Shown: positions 11,489-19,643, numbered from the stretch's first letter. The stretch: 64,000 bases of DNA from Parvibaculum sp. (GCF_030694575.1 NZ_JAUYUS010000134.1:1-64000), one strand, 5' to 3'. Numbers and translations: made by a program. Notes: a model not told the origin generated them from the letters alone.

Positions 11489-12247
11489 ATGACGATGAGC
11501 GAGAACGCGAAGAAGCTGCGCGGCAGCTCCGTGGCCGAGAACGCGCGCACCATCGTTTATGCGCTGCTTATCGCCCTTTTCATTCGAGCCTTCCTGTTCC
11601 AGCCCTTTTTCATTCCGTCGAGTTCGATGGAGTCGACGCTGCTGGTGGGCGACTATCTGTTCGTCTCGAAATACAGCTATGGCTATTCCAAGCACTCGCT
11701 GCCGTTCAGCCCGCCGCTCTTCAGCGGCCGCCTGATGGGCGCGCAGCCGACGCGCGGCGACATCGCCGTGTTCAAGCAGCCGAGCGACAACCACACCGAT
11801 TTCATCAAGCGTGTCATAGGGTTACCGGGCGACTCGGTGCAGATGAAAGAGGGCGTTCTCTATCTCAACGACCGGGCCGTGCCGCGCGTGCGCGTCGACG
11901 ATTTCATCTATCGCGACGCGGCGGGCAATGTGCGGCGCGTGCCGCAATACAGGGAAACGCTGCCGAACGGCGTCTCCTACATCACGCTGGACATGAACAG
12001 GAACAGCGTGTGGGACAACACCGGCCTCTATATCGTGCCGCAGGGCCACTACTTCATGATGGGCGACAACCGCGATAATTCGAGCGACAGTCGCGTAGCG
12101 GATTCAGTGGGTTACGTGCCGTTCGAGAACCTGATCGGCAAGGCGCAGATCATCTTTTTCTCGGCCGACGGCAGCTCGTCGTTCTGGCAAGTGTGGAACT
12201 GGCCGTCCGCGATCCGTTGGGGCCGTATCGCCAAATGGGTCGATTGA
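11489..12247 (+). CDS. lepB: Signal peptidase I
   Basis: This inner-membrane protease removes signal peptides from exported proteins. The catalytic Ser is in FIPSSSMEST (about residue 46) and the catalytic Lys in FIKRVIGLPGD. The box D-like motif is GDNRDNSSDSR. A membrane segment occupies about residues 20-40. The start at 11489 is supported by an AGGAG ribosome binding site at 11477; starts at 11432 and 11468 would add an unconserved N-terminus. rnc starts inside its last codons. Confidence 0.93.
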   Translation: MTMSENAKKLRGSSVAENARTIVYALLIALFIRAFLFQPFFIPSSSMESTLLVGDYLFVSKYSYGYSKHSLPFSPPLFSGRLMGAQPTRGDIAVFKQPSDNHTDFIKRVIGLPGDSVQMKEGVLYLNDRAVPRVRVDDFIYRDAAGNVRRVPQYRETLPNGVSYITLDMNRNSVWDNTGLYIVPQGHYFMMGDNRDNSSDSRVADSVGYVPFENLIGKAQIIFFSADGSSSFWQVWNWPSAIRWGRIAKWVD

Positions 12248-12915
12248 ACGCCAGGCTCCAGGCCCGTTTAGCCCATGATTTCAAGGATTTGGGGCTCATT
12301 ACGCGGGCGCTGACGCATCCGAGCGCCGACGGCCCGAACTACCAGCGGTTTGAATTTCTCGGCGACCGCGTGCTCGGCCTCGTCATCGCGGACCGGCTTC
12401 TGCACGATTTTCCGCAGGCGGACGAAGGCGAATTGGCCATTCGTTTCAATGCGTTGGTGCGCAAGGAAGCATGCGCGGAGGTGGCGGAGCGGATCGGCCT
12501 CGGCGACGCGATCATCATGGGCGCGGGCGAGGAAAAGGCCGGCGGAAGGCGGAAATCCGCCATTCTTGCCGATGCCTGCGAGGCGGTGATCGCGGCGCTC
12601 TATATCGATGGCGGGATCGAGGCGGCGGCGCGTTTCATCGAGGCGGAGTGGTCCTATCTCGTTGAAAAATCTAGTATAATTCCACAGGACGCGAAGACGG
12701 CATTACAGGAATGGGCGCAGGCCCGCGGGCAAGGCGTGCCGACCTATGCGCTGATCGGCCGGAGCGGGCCGGATCACGCTCCCGAATTCACGGTCGAGGT
12801 TTCGACCGGCAAAGCCAAGCCCTTGAGGGCCAAGGGAAATTCGAAACGGCAAGCGGAACAGACGGCGGCGCGCGCAATGCTCGAGGCATTGGGCGTATGG
12901 TCCGCCGAAGAGTGA
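12235..12915 (+). CDS. rnc: Ribonuclease III
   Basis: A double-stranded RNA endonuclease for rRNA processing. The signature is RFEFLGDRVLGLVIADRL with the catalytic Asp, and the second acidic site is in ADACEAVIAALYIDGG. A dsRNA-binding domain fills the last 70 residues (KTALQEWAQARGQG, then KAKGNSKRQAEQTAA). The ATG at 12235 overlaps the end of lepB; a TTG at 12244 is an alternative start. The product is 226 residues, the usual length. rnc-era is a widely conserved pair. Confidence 0.95.
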   Translation: MGRLNARLQARLAHDFKDLGLITRALTHPSADGPNYQRFEFLGDRVLGLVIADRLLHDFPQADEGELAIRFNALVRKEACAEVAERIGLGDAIIMGAGEEKAGGRRKSAILADACEAVIAALYIDGGIEAAARFIEAEWSYLVEKSSIIPQDAKTALQEWAQARGQGVPTYALIGRSGPDHAPEFTVEVSTGKAKPLRAKGNSKRQAEQTAARAMLEALGVWSAEE

Positions 12916-12955
12916 AACCAGGTGATTGTCATCGAACTGTCAAGAAAATGTCACA

Positions 12956-13912
12956 ATGACGAATGAGACCCCGAAAGAGAACCCTCCCGAGAGCGGCGAG
13001 GATACCGGCAAGGCGGGGATAACCCGCTGCGGCTTCGTCGCGATCATCGGCGCGCCCAATGCGGGGAAATCCACGCTGCTCAACCAGCTCGTCGGATCGA
13101 AGGTCGCGATCGTCACCCACAAGGTGCAGACGACGCGGGCGCGCATCCGCGGCATCGCGATGGAGGGCAACACGCAGATCGTGTTCGTCGACACGCCCGG
13201 CATCTTCAAGCCGAAGCGGCGGCTCGACAGGGCGATGGTGGACGCGGCCTGGGGCGGGGCGGGGGACGCCGATCTCATCATCCTGATGGTCGACATGGAG
13301 AGCGGACGCGACAGCGACGTGGACCGGATCATCGACGGACTGAAGTCGCAGGGGCGGAAAGCCATCCTTGTGCTGAACAAGGTTGACGCGGCCCCGCGCG
13401 AGAAGCTGCTGAAGACGGCGGCGGCGCTGAACGAGACCGGCATCTTCACCGAGACCTTCATGATCTCGGCGCTGAAGGGCGACGGGGTGGCGGATCTGAA
13501 GAAATACCTCGCCGGGCTGATGCCGCCCGGTCCGTGGCATTACCCCGAAGACCAGGCGGCGGACGTGCCGCTGCGCTCGCTCGCGGCGGAGGTGACGCGC
13601 GAGAAGCTCTTTCTCAGGCTTCACGACGAACTGCCCTATTCGCTGACGGTGGAGACGGAAAGCTGGGAGCAGAAGAAGGACGGCTCGATCCGCATCCAGC
13701 AGGTGATCTTCGTCGAACGCGACAGCCAGAAGAAGATCGCGCTCGGCAAGGGCGGGCAGACCATCAAGACGATCGGCCAGCTTGCGCGCGAGGAACTCGA
13801 GCAGATGCTCGAATGCCGCGTTCACCTGTTCCTGTTCGTGAAGGTGCGCGAGAACTGGTCGGACGACCGGGAACGCTATCGCGAGATGGGGCTCGACTTT
13901 CCGAAGGAGTGA
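12956..13912 (+). CDS. era: GTPase Era
   Basis: It binds 16S rRNA and helps mature the 30S subunit. The GTPase motifs are G1 GAPNAGKS, G3 DTPG and G4 NKVD, with ISALKGDG as G5. A KH domain follows (IALGKGGQTIKTIG). The product is 318 residues from the ATG at 12956. The last 17 bases of the gene, gactttccgaaggagtg, recur exactly at 14688-14704, beyond the plsY gene. recO, its common neighbour, is instead 4.7 kb downstream. Confidence 0.96.
   Translation: MTNETPKENPPESGEDTGKAGITRCGFVAIIGAPNAGKSTLLNQLVGSKVAIVTHKVQTTRARIRGIAMEGNTQIVFVDTPGIFKPKRRLDRAMVDAAWGGAGDADLIILMVDMESGRDSDVDRIIDGLKSQGRKAILVLNKVDAAPREKLLKTAAALNETGIFTETFMISALKGDGVADLKKYLAGLMPPGPWHYPEDQAADVPLRSLAAEVTREKLFLRLHDELPYSLTVETESWEQKKDGSIRIQQVIFVERDSQKKIALGKGGQTIKTIGQLAREELEQMLECRVHLFLFVKVRENWSDDRERYREMGLDFPKE
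13895..13911 (+). repeat. 17-bp direct repeat, copy 1 (3' end of era)
   Basis: The sequence gactttccgaaggagtg encodes Asp-Phe-Pro-Lys-Glu and the first two bases of the era stop codon. An identical copy in the same orientation lies at 14688-14704. The two copies bracket plsY. The flanking bases differ on both sides, so the identity is exactly 17 bp. Confidence 0.85.
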
Positions 13913-13953
13913 GGGCGCGCGGCCCGATGCATCAATTCACATCCGGTTGCGTG

Positions 13954-14625
13954 CTAGCGCGTCGGCGCTGCCGTTTGCCCGAGGCGCGGTTCCGTTCCCG
14001 CCAACAGCCGCCGAATGTTCGCCCGATGGCGCGCAATCACGTAAGTGGCACCTGCGATCACGAACAACCGATAGGGCAAGGGTTGCTCCATGGCGCAGAC
14101 GAGGGCGATGGCGGTTAACGCCGCCAGCATCGAGCCAAGGGAAACAAACCGGAATATAGCCAGTGCGACGCCAAAGACCGCCAGCCCACCCAAACCCACG
14201 GGCCATGACATCGCCAGCAACACACCCAGCCCCGCCGCTATGGATTTCCCGCCTGTAAAATTCAGCCAGACCGACCGGCTGTGTCCCAGCAATGCGGCAA
14301 GTCCAGCCAGGCAAACCGCCCATGGCACGAAGGTTTGCAGATCGAGCGCCGGCGGTGGCGTGACGGACGGCAATTTGTAGAGCCACGGATAAAACCAGAG
14401 GGTGAAGACGATCGCCGCCGCGCCTTTCAGCACATCCGCCAGCAGCACCACCAGTGCCGGCCATTTACCCAGGGTTCGCAGCACGTTCGTTGCGCCAGTG
14501 GATCCGGAGCCGTGCTCCCGAATATCGATGCCCTTGAGCAGCTTCCCCGCCAGATAGCCTGTGGGCGTGGAACCGAGGAGATAAGCGAACGCCAATGCGA
14601 GCGCACTTGCCATCCAGAAGATCAC
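13954..14625 (-). CDS. plsY: Acyl-phosphate glycerol-3-phosphate acyltransferase PlsY
   Basis: This membrane enzyme makes lysophosphatidate from acyl-phosphate and glycerol-3-phosphate, using the product of PlsX. Its three motifs are visible: LLGSTPTGYL with HGSGSTGATNVLR, LLGHSRSVWLNFTGGKS, and the last one near YVIARHRANIRRLLAGTEPR. About five or six membrane segments fit in 223 residues. A GTG at 14625 was chosen because GAGGTG lies six bases upstream; GTG at 14634 is an alternative. From memory, the sequence style, including the ending LLAGTEPRLGQ, resembles cyanobacterial PlsY more than alphaproteobacterial PlsY. The gene sits inside a 17-bp direct repeat of the era 3' end, which suggests insertion. 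Confidence 0.93.
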   Translation of the reverse strand: MIFWMASALALAFAYLLGSTPTGYLAGKLLKGIDIREHGSGSTGATNVLRTLGKWPALVVLLADVLKGAAAIVFTLWFYPWLYKLPSVTPPPALDLQTFVPWAVCLAGLAALLGHSRSVWLNFTGGKSIAAGLGVLLAMSWPVGLGGLAVFGVALAIFRFVSLGSMLAALTAIALVCAMEQPLPYRLFVIAGATYVIARHRANIRRLLAGTEPRLGQTAAPTR

Positions 14626-14687
14626 GGGTGTCACCTCGATGCTTTTGCGCCTGAAATCTGCAGGGTTTTGGGTTTTGAAATCGGCAT

Positions 14688-14704
14688 GACTTTCCGAAGG
14701 AGTG
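14688..14704 (+). repeat. 17-bp direct repeat, copy 2 (era 3' end duplicate)
   Basis: This is an exact duplicate of 13895-13911, lying in the gap between the plsY start and the MFS stop codon. Here the repeat is followed by GG rather than A, so it does not form a stop codon. It is the distal border of the presumed plsY insertion. Confidence 0.85.
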
Positions 14705-14711
14705 GGTGCGA

Positions 14712-15950
14712 TCAGCGCAGGCGTATCAGCGCCAGCGTGCCCGCCGCCATGAGGAGTGCAGCGAGGCCGAATGCGAATTGCGGCGAGACCGCCGTCCAGA
14801 GAATACCGACGGCGGCGCTGGAGAAGAACTTCGCGGCGCCGTTGACCGTGCCGAGTGCGCCGTAGCCCGTCGCTAGCGTACGCTCTTCGACCATGCCGGC
14901 CGTGACCGTCGCTTCAAGCGCTTCCTGCACCGCGACATAGAGGCCGGCGACAAAAAAGATGCCGACCAGAAGAAGGATCTTATCGCCGTCGCCGGAGACG
15001 AAGACAAGGGCCATCAGAATTGCGGTCAGGACGCCCAACGCATAACCGACGATCAGCACCGGCCGGGCGCCAAAACGGTCGGCGAGCACGCCAACGGGCC
15101 ATGACGCGACGACCTGTACGGTGTTGCGCCCGACATAGAGAAGGCCGGCGACCTGGGCCGCCTGCACGACGCCCATCGACGGCGTGAGCAGTTGCGTCGC
15201 GGCGAGGATCAGCAGAGCGTGCGAGAAATCGCCCATGCCGAAAATGCCGACAGCGGCGAGATAGCGTTTGAAACGCGCCGGCAGGCCCTTGATCGTCGAA
15301 ATGAATTTCATCGCCGGATTGGGCGTGTGTTCGGGATCGCGCACCAGCGTCAGGAAAGCGAGAACCGCGAGAGCGCCCGGAATCAGGGTCAGCCAGAAGA
15401 CCAGCCGGAACGGTTCGTCCGCGCTGTCCCAAGGCAGGGTTTGCGCCCAACCGAGCAGCGCGACGCCGAGAAGCGGACCGGCAATGGCGCCGAGCGTGTC
15501 CATTGCGCGGTGAAAACCGAAGGCGCGGCCGCGCGTTTCAGGCGCGATGGCTTGCACGATGATGGCATCGCGCAGGGGGCCGCGGAGGCCCCTGCCGAAC
15601 CAGGATACGATGCGGCCCAGAAGAATGAGCGGCCAGCCGACGGCAAGGGCGATCATGGCCTGACCGACCGGCGTCAGTGCGTAGCCGACAATGACCAGCG
15701 TCTTGCGATGGCCGAACTTGTCGGCGATGTAGCCCGAGAACATCTTGGTGAAGCTGGCGATCGCGTCCGCTGTCCCTTCGATGAGGCCGAGCACGGCCGC
15801 CGGAATGCCGAGTACGGCAAGAAAGCCCGGCAGGATGACGGTCGTCGTCTCGTAGCAGAAGTCGCCGAGGGCGCTTGTCAGACCTGCGCCGAGGACCGTC
15901 CGGTTGAGCCAGCCACGGGTTCCGGGGTTTTCATCTTCATTCATTTCCAT
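14712..15950 (-). CDS. MFS transporter at the end of the ars operon
   Basis: A 412-residue major facilitator with about 12 predicted membrane segments. Typical motifs are GYIADKFGHRKTLVIVGY (the loop 2-3 motif), RIVSWFGRGLRGPLRDAI and RGRAFGFHRAMDTLGAIAGPLLG. It is the last gene of the unit arsR-arsC-arsH-methyltransferase-unknown-MFS, overlapping the preceding gene by 14 bp. The operon has no ArsB, Acr3 or ArsP gene in the window, so this protein is the only candidate exporter here. MFS arsenical exporters (ArsJ, ArsK) are known, but I cannot assign it to either; it does not look like ArsJ. The substrate is unproven. Confidence 0.85.
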   Translation of the reverse strand: MEMNEDENPGTRGWLNRTVLGAGLTSALGDFCYETTTVILPGFLAVLGIPAAVLGLIEGTADAIASFTKMFSGYIADKFGHRKTLVIVGYALTPVGQAMIALAVGWPLILLGRIVSWFGRGLRGPLRDAIIVQAIAPETRGRAFGFHRAMDTLGAIAGPLLGVALLGWAQTLPWDSADEPFRLVFWLTLIPGALAVLAFLTLVRDPEHTPNPAMKFISTIKGLPARFKRYLAAVGIFGMGDFSHALLILAATQLLTPSMGVVQAAQVAGLLYVGRNTVQVVASWPVGVLADRFGARPVLIVGYALGVLTAILMALVFVSGDGDKILLLVGIFFVAGLYVAVQEALEATVTAGMVEERTLATGYGALGTVNGAAKFFSSAAVGILWTAVSPQFAFGLAALLMAAGTLALIRLR

Positions 15951-16272
15951 GCTCGCGGAACCATGCGGTTGCGGTGTCGGCGCGGCCGGAAAGGAGCTTT
16001 GCGAACTCGGTTACCCGCAGCGCCTTGTCCCGATCCTCGCCGAACCAGCGTTCGGAGACGACGAGAAGAGACCAGACGATTCTTTCACCAGACTTGCAGA
16101 CGATCCGGTGTATCTCGATGTGAAAAGAAATATCGGGCCCCCAATGGACATGCCTGTCCCGCGTCCATTCGACGTTGCCGACGCGCCAGCGGTCGAGACG
16201 CTGGCCGGGGTTGCTTGCGCTATAGGCGGCACGCCATTGCCGCATGAAATTTGCACTCGAAAGCCGGCTCAT
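15937..16272 (-). CDS. Conserved-looking protein of unknown function
   Basis: A 111-residue protein that I do not recognise. It is rich in Trp and Arg (RQWRAAYSASNPGQRLDRWR, then WTRDRHVHWGPDISFHIEIH) and has one Cys. No membrane segment or signal peptide is visible. It lies between the methyltransferase and the MFS gene and overlaps the MFS start by 14 bp, which supports it being a real, translated gene of the ars unit. Confidence 0.55.
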   Translation of the reverse strand: MSRLSSANFMRQWRAAYSASNPGQRLDRWRVGNVEWTRDRHVHWGPDISFHIEIHRIVCKSGERIVWSLLVVSERWFGEDRDKALRVTEFAKLLSGRADTATAWFREHGNE

Positions 16273-16383
16273 GCTGTGGCGGACGATCCGTTCCCGTTTT
16301 GCGTTTGTGCCTCCTGTCCAGTCCTGGCGAAGGCCACCAAACTCATTTGCCGAAACGCTAGCACGAGTCGGCGCATGGCAGCC

Positions 16384-17040
16384 TCAAGCGGCGTGCTTGT
16401 GCATCAGTGCGATGCCGGGAGCCGGGAACTCGCATGACCAGCCACGCGCATCCGCAACGAAGCGCAGAGTGCTCTCGCTGTAGAAGACGACATGCGTCGG
16501 ATCCTTGCGATAGTACCAGTCCGCAAACGGAACATCGCCGGTCATGAAGCCCGTCATGATTCCGAGCCAGCCGCCCGGCCGCAGCATCGCCTCCAGACGG
16601 TCGAACTCGTCTGCCGGGCGATGAAAATGTTCGGCGGCTTCGGTGCAGACGATGAAATCGTAGGTGCCCGAGAGAGGCGCGCGGCCGGGCTGGAAGAAGG
16701 GGTCGTAGAGCGCCATCTCGTGTCCCGCCTCGCGCAGCATCGCGGCCAGCGCCGGACCGGGGCCGCAGCCATAATCGAGACCCCGCGCGGGCGCCGTCAG
16801 CTTTTGCAGCAGCGGCACCGCCAGCCGAGCGAGGAAGGTCCGGTAGCGCGGGTCGCCCGGATCGTTCTCATGGCTCAGATACTGGGCGAGTTCATCCTGT
16901 CGCGCCGGATGCTGCGCCGGGTCGAGAAAGACCGCATCGCAGCGGCGGCACGACCAGTAGTCCTGCGCGCCGACGCTGACGAAGCGGTGCGGCGCCGGCT
17001 CACGGCAGACGAGACAGGATGAGGGGCCGGCCGGTGTCAC
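16384..17040 (-). CDS. Class I SAM-dependent methyltransferase with N-terminal zinc-ribbon-like motif
   Basis: A 218-residue protein. The N-terminal 40 residues have two CxxC pairs (SCLVC and SCRRC), probably binding zinc. The SAM site is GLDYGCGPGPALAAMLREAG, followed by FIVCTEAAEHFHRPADEF and LRPGGWLGIMTG, as in the Methyltransf_23 group. It lacks the cysteine pattern of the arsenite methyltransferase ArsM, so a role in arsenic methylation is not supported. The start is a GTG at 17040 with a GAGG site eight bases upstream. It is the fourth gene of the ars unit, 27 bp after arsH. Confidence 0.8.
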   Translation of the reverse strand: MTPAGPSSCLVCREPAPHRFVSVGAQDYWSCRRCDAVFLDPAQHPARQDELAQYLSHENDPGDPRYRTFLARLAVPLLQKLTAPARGLDYGCGPGPALAAMLREAGHEMALYDPFFQPGRAPLSGTYDFIVCTEAAEHFHRPADEFDRLEAMLRPGGWLGIMTGFMTGDVPFADWYYRKDPTHVVFYSESTLRFVADARGWSCEFPAPGIALMHKHAA

Positions 17041-17067
17041 GCGGATGCCTCAGAGGCCGGCACGGCC

Positions 17068-17790
17068 TCAGATCGACTTCTGGTTGACGCGGCGGGAAAG
17101 CTCCTCGGCGCTTTCCTTGCGCTCGCTGTAGCGCTCCACCAGATAGTCCGAGCGGTCGCGGAGGAGGAGGGTGAATTTCATCAGTTCCTCCATCACGTCG
17201 ACGATGCGGTCGTAATAGGCGGAGGGCTTCATGCGGCCTTCCTCGTCGAATTCCAGAAAGGCCTTCGGCACGGAAGACTGGTTCGGGATCGTGACCAGGC
17301 GCATCCAGCGGCCGAGCACGCGGAGCTGGTTGATCGCGTTGAAGGATTGCGAGCCGCCGCTGACCTGCATGACGGCGAGGGTCTTGCCTTGCGTCGGGCG
17401 GATGGCGCCGAGGGAGAGCGGTATCCAGTCGATCATCGCCTTCATGATGCCCGTCATGGCGCCGTGGCGCTCCGGCGAGCACCAGACCATGCCTTCCGAC
17501 CAGGTGACGAGATCGCGCAGCTCGCGGACTTTCGGATGGCTTTCATCCGCGTCGTCGGGGAGAGGCAGGCCGGAGGGATTGAAGGTGCGGGTTTCGGCGC
17601 CGAGGCGGCGGAGGATGCGCGCGGCTTCCTCCGTTGCGAAGCGGCTGAAGGAACGCTCGCGCACGGAGCCGTAGAGCAGCAGGATGCGCGGCTTGTGCGT
17701 CGCGCGCGGCGCCACGAAAAGGCGGGCCTCGTCCACGGGGTGCAGCAGCTCTTCGTCGATGTTCGGCAATGTGTCGAGATACTCAGACAA
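17068..17790 (-). CDS. arsH: ArsH, NADPH-dependent FMN reductase (organoarsenical oxidase)
   Basis: A flavoprotein that in other bacteria oxidises trivalent organoarsenicals. The 240-residue protein shows the family pattern: [15 protein letters not shown] binding the FMN phosphate, [20 protein letters not shown], and [20 protein letters not shown]. It starts with TTG at 17790, preceded by GGAAGGA. It overlaps the 3' end of arsC by 8 bp. ArsH is often encoded beside arsC and arsR. Confidence 0.94.
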   Translation of the reverse strand: MSEYLDTLPNIDEELLHPVDEARLFVAPRATHKPRILLLYGSVRERSFSRFATEEAARILRRLGAETRTFNPSGLPLPDDADESHPKVRELRDLVTWSEGMVWCSPERHGAMTGIMKAMIDWIPLSLGAIRPTQGKTLAVMQVSGGSQSFNAINQLRVLGRWMRLVTIPNQSSVPKAFLEFDEEGRMKPSAYYDRIVDVMEELMKFTLLLRDRSDYLVERYSERKESAEELSRRVNQKSI

Positions 17791-18217
17791 CGCGCTTTCC
17801 TTCCTGGTCGATAATCACTTCGCCGTCTTCCTTGACGAAGGGGCCGATATGCGGGTTTTCGAGAATGTCGAGCACGGCTTCGGAGGGACGGCAGAGGCGC
17901 GTGCCCTTCGGCGCGACGACGACGGGGCGGTTCATCAGGACCGGGTGTTCGAGCATGAAGCCGATCAGGTCTTCATCCGTCCATTTCGGATCGTCGAGGC
18001 CGAGTTCGTCGTAGGGCGTGCCCTTGCGGCGCAGAAGCTCGCGCGGGGAAATGCCCATGGCGGCGATGAGGCGGCGCAGCGTTTCGCGATCCGGTGGGGT
18101 TTTCAGATATTCGATCACCTCCGGCTCCTCGCCGCTCTCTTCGAGGCTCTTGCGGATCATGGCGAGCGTGTTGCGCGAGGTGCCGCAGGCGGGGTTGTGA
18201 TAGATGGTGACGGACAA
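17783..18217 (-). CDS. arsC: Arsenate reductase, glutaredoxin-coupled ArsC
   Basis: It reduces arsenate to arsenite with glutathione and glutaredoxin. The active-site motif is [18 protein letters not shown] with the catalytic Cys, and the arginines of the family are in the region [19 protein letters not shown]. The product is 144 residues from the TTG at 18217, which has a GGAGA site just upstream. An alternative TTG at 18229 would add four residues. It lies 12 bp after arsR. Confidence 0.93.
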   Translation of the reverse strand: MSVTIYHNPACGTSRNTLAMIRKSLEESGEEPEVIEYLKTPPDRETLRRLIAAMGISPRELLRRKGTPYDELGLDDPKWTDEDLIGFMLEHPVLMNRPVVVAPKGTRLCRPSEAVLDILENPHIGPFVKEDGEVIIDQEGKRVV

Positions 18218-18229
18218 GGCACTCTCCAA

Positions 18230-18526
18230 TCAGGCGGCGCGGCGGCGCGGCTTTTCGAGGGCGGCAAGCGCGGCATCGACAATGCGGATGACGGCGGCGG
18301 GGATATCGGGATTGCGGCGATAGCGCACCCATTGGGCATCGCGCCTGTCGACGACGAGGCCGGCGGCTTTCAGGACGGCCATATGGCGCGACATGCGGGA
18401 CTGGGTGGCGTCGAGAGCGGACATGAGGTCGCAGACGCAATGTTCTCCACCGCGCCAGACGATCTGCATGGCGCGCAGCCTTGTCGGCTCTGCGAGGGCG
18501 GCGAGAAGCTGCGGGACGTCGGGCAT
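18230..18526 (-). CDS. arsR: ArsR-family metalloregulator
   Basis: A 98-residue winged-helix repressor. The metal-binding motif is HCVCDL (Cys30 and Cys32), the As(III) site of classical ArsR, and the recognition helix is in ATQSRMSRHMAVLKAAGLV. It should repress the downstream arsC-arsH operon until arsenite binds. A promoter and a perfect inverted repeat lie at 18549-18590. The gene is divergent from recO. Confidence 0.92.
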   Translation of the reverse strand: MPDVPQLLAALAEPTRLRAMQIVWRGGEHCVCDLMSALDATQSRMSRHMAVLKAAGLVVDRRDAQWVRYRRNPDIPAAVIRIVDAALAALEKPRRRAA

Positions 18527-18548
18527 CGGCCTGTCTTCCTTTGCGCTT

Positions 18549-18590
18549 ATGCGGTAGGGCGCATTTAATGAAGAAGGCAGGCGGTGTCAA
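18549..18590 (-). promoter_or_regulatory. ars promoter and candidate ArsR operator
   Basis: On the minus strand, TTGACA (18585-18590) and TTAAAT (18563-18568) are spaced 16 bp apart. Just downstream is a perfect inverted repeat ATGCG-n6-CGCAT (18549-18564). The overlap with the -10 element is what repression by ArsR would need. Confidence 0.5.
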
Positions 18591-18688
18591 GGCGGGGCAG
18601 GGACGGTTCGGCGCTTGTCCTCTCCAGGTCCTCTCGGGGCCTCGTCCATGCTACAAAGCGCCTCTCATGGAAGAAAGGTCGCGGGACT

Positions 18689-19417
18689 GTGGACTGGCGG
18701 GACGAAGGGATTGTGCTGTCGGCGAAGCCTTATGGCGAGACGGGCGCCATTCTCGAGCTTTTCACGCGGGAACAGGGACGGCATCTCGGGCTCGTGCATG
18801 GCGGCGCGGGGCGGCGGATGCGCAGCGTGCTGCAGCCGGGCAACAAGCTGGCGGCGCATTGGCGGGCGCGGCTGACCGAACATCTCGGCACCTATCAGGT
18901 GGAACTGGTGAAGCCGCTGGCGGGACTGCTGATGGACGATCCGCTGGCGCTGCTGGCACTCAGCGCGGCGAGCGCGGTATGCGGCATCGTGCCGGAGCGG
19001 GAGGCGCATCCGGCGCTTTACGACGGCTATGAGGTGCTGCTCGACACGATGCGGGACGGCGATGTGTGGCCGGCGGTGTTCGTGCGCTGGGAACTGGGGC
19101 TGCTCACGGAACTCGGCTTCGGACTCGACCTCACGCAATGCGCGGCGACGGGGAGCCGCGACGATCTGGTTTACGTGTCGCCGCGGAGCGGGAGCGCGGT
19201 GAGCCGGGCGGCGGGCGAGGCCTACAAGGAGCGGCTGTTCCGGCTGCCGGGATTTCTGGTGGGGAGCCAGGCGGGCGAGGCGAGCCTGGCGGATGTGGCG
19301 GAAGGATTGCGGATGACCGGGCATTTCCTGGAGCGGCATCTCTTCGCGGCGCATGACCGGCACCTGCCGGATGCGCGGACAAGGCTTCTGGAGAAGATAG
19401 CGGCGAGGGCGGAGTGA
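18689..19417 (+). CDS. recO: DNA repair protein RecO
   Basis: It loads RecA on SSB-coated DNA in the RecFOR pathway. The N-terminal OB-fold is VDWRDEGIVLSAKPYGETGAI with LVHGGAGRR, and the helical C-terminal region is LPGFLVG and HLFAAHDRHLPDAR. The GTG at 18689 gives the usual start (MDWRDEG) and 242 residues; the longer upstream frame has no family similarity. In many relatives it directly follows era. Here 4.7 kb of plsY and ars genes separate them. Confidence 0.92.
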   Translation: MDWRDEGIVLSAKPYGETGAILELFTREQGRHLGLVHGGAGRRMRSVLQPGNKLAAHWRARLTEHLGTYQVELVKPLAGLLMDDPLALLALSAASAVCGIVPEREAHPALYDGYEVLLDTMRDGDVWPAVFVRWELGLLTELGFGLDLTQCAATGSRDDLVYVSPRSGSAVSRAAGEAYKERLFRLPGFLVGSQAGEASLADVAEGLRMTGHFLERHLFAAHDRHLPDARTRLLEKIAARAE

Positions 19418-19424
19418 GGGGCGA

Positions 19425-19643
19425 ATGCGACGGACGACCATCTACATGCCATTGTTGGACGAAGGGACTGAAGTGTGGGTACAGGTTTCCGCCGAGGCAT
19501 TGGGCAACGGTCTCTACAAAGTGCTGGGGATCATGCCGCCGGAACAGAACTGGCGCTTTCAACCGGGTTCCGTGGTCGCTCTGCAAGAGAGGGCGTTCAG
19601 TTCCGGTGACCGTGGTTTTGAAGCCGTCGAGGCAGAGAGCTGA
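19425..19643 (+). CDS. Small protein of unknown function
   Basis: A 72-residue frame starting MRRTTIYMPLLDEGTEVWVQ, 7 bp after recO. It looks like a small beta-rich protein (EVWVQVSAEALGNGLYKVLG, then PPEQNWRFQPGSVVAL). I do not recognise a family. The spacing and a GAGGGGCG site before the ATG support translation, but it could also be a decayed reading frame. It ends about 60 bp before the first palindromic repeat. Confidence 0.5.
   Translation: MRRTTIYMPLLDEGTEVWVQVSAEALGNGLYKVLGIMPPEQNWRFQPGSVVALQERAFSSGDRGFEAVEAES

Noticed and set aside
16384..17040. Arsenite methyltransferase (ArsM) in the ars operon
   Set aside because: The protein lacks the conserved arsenite-binding cysteines of ArsM. 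The two CxxC pairs are in an N-terminal zinc ribbon.
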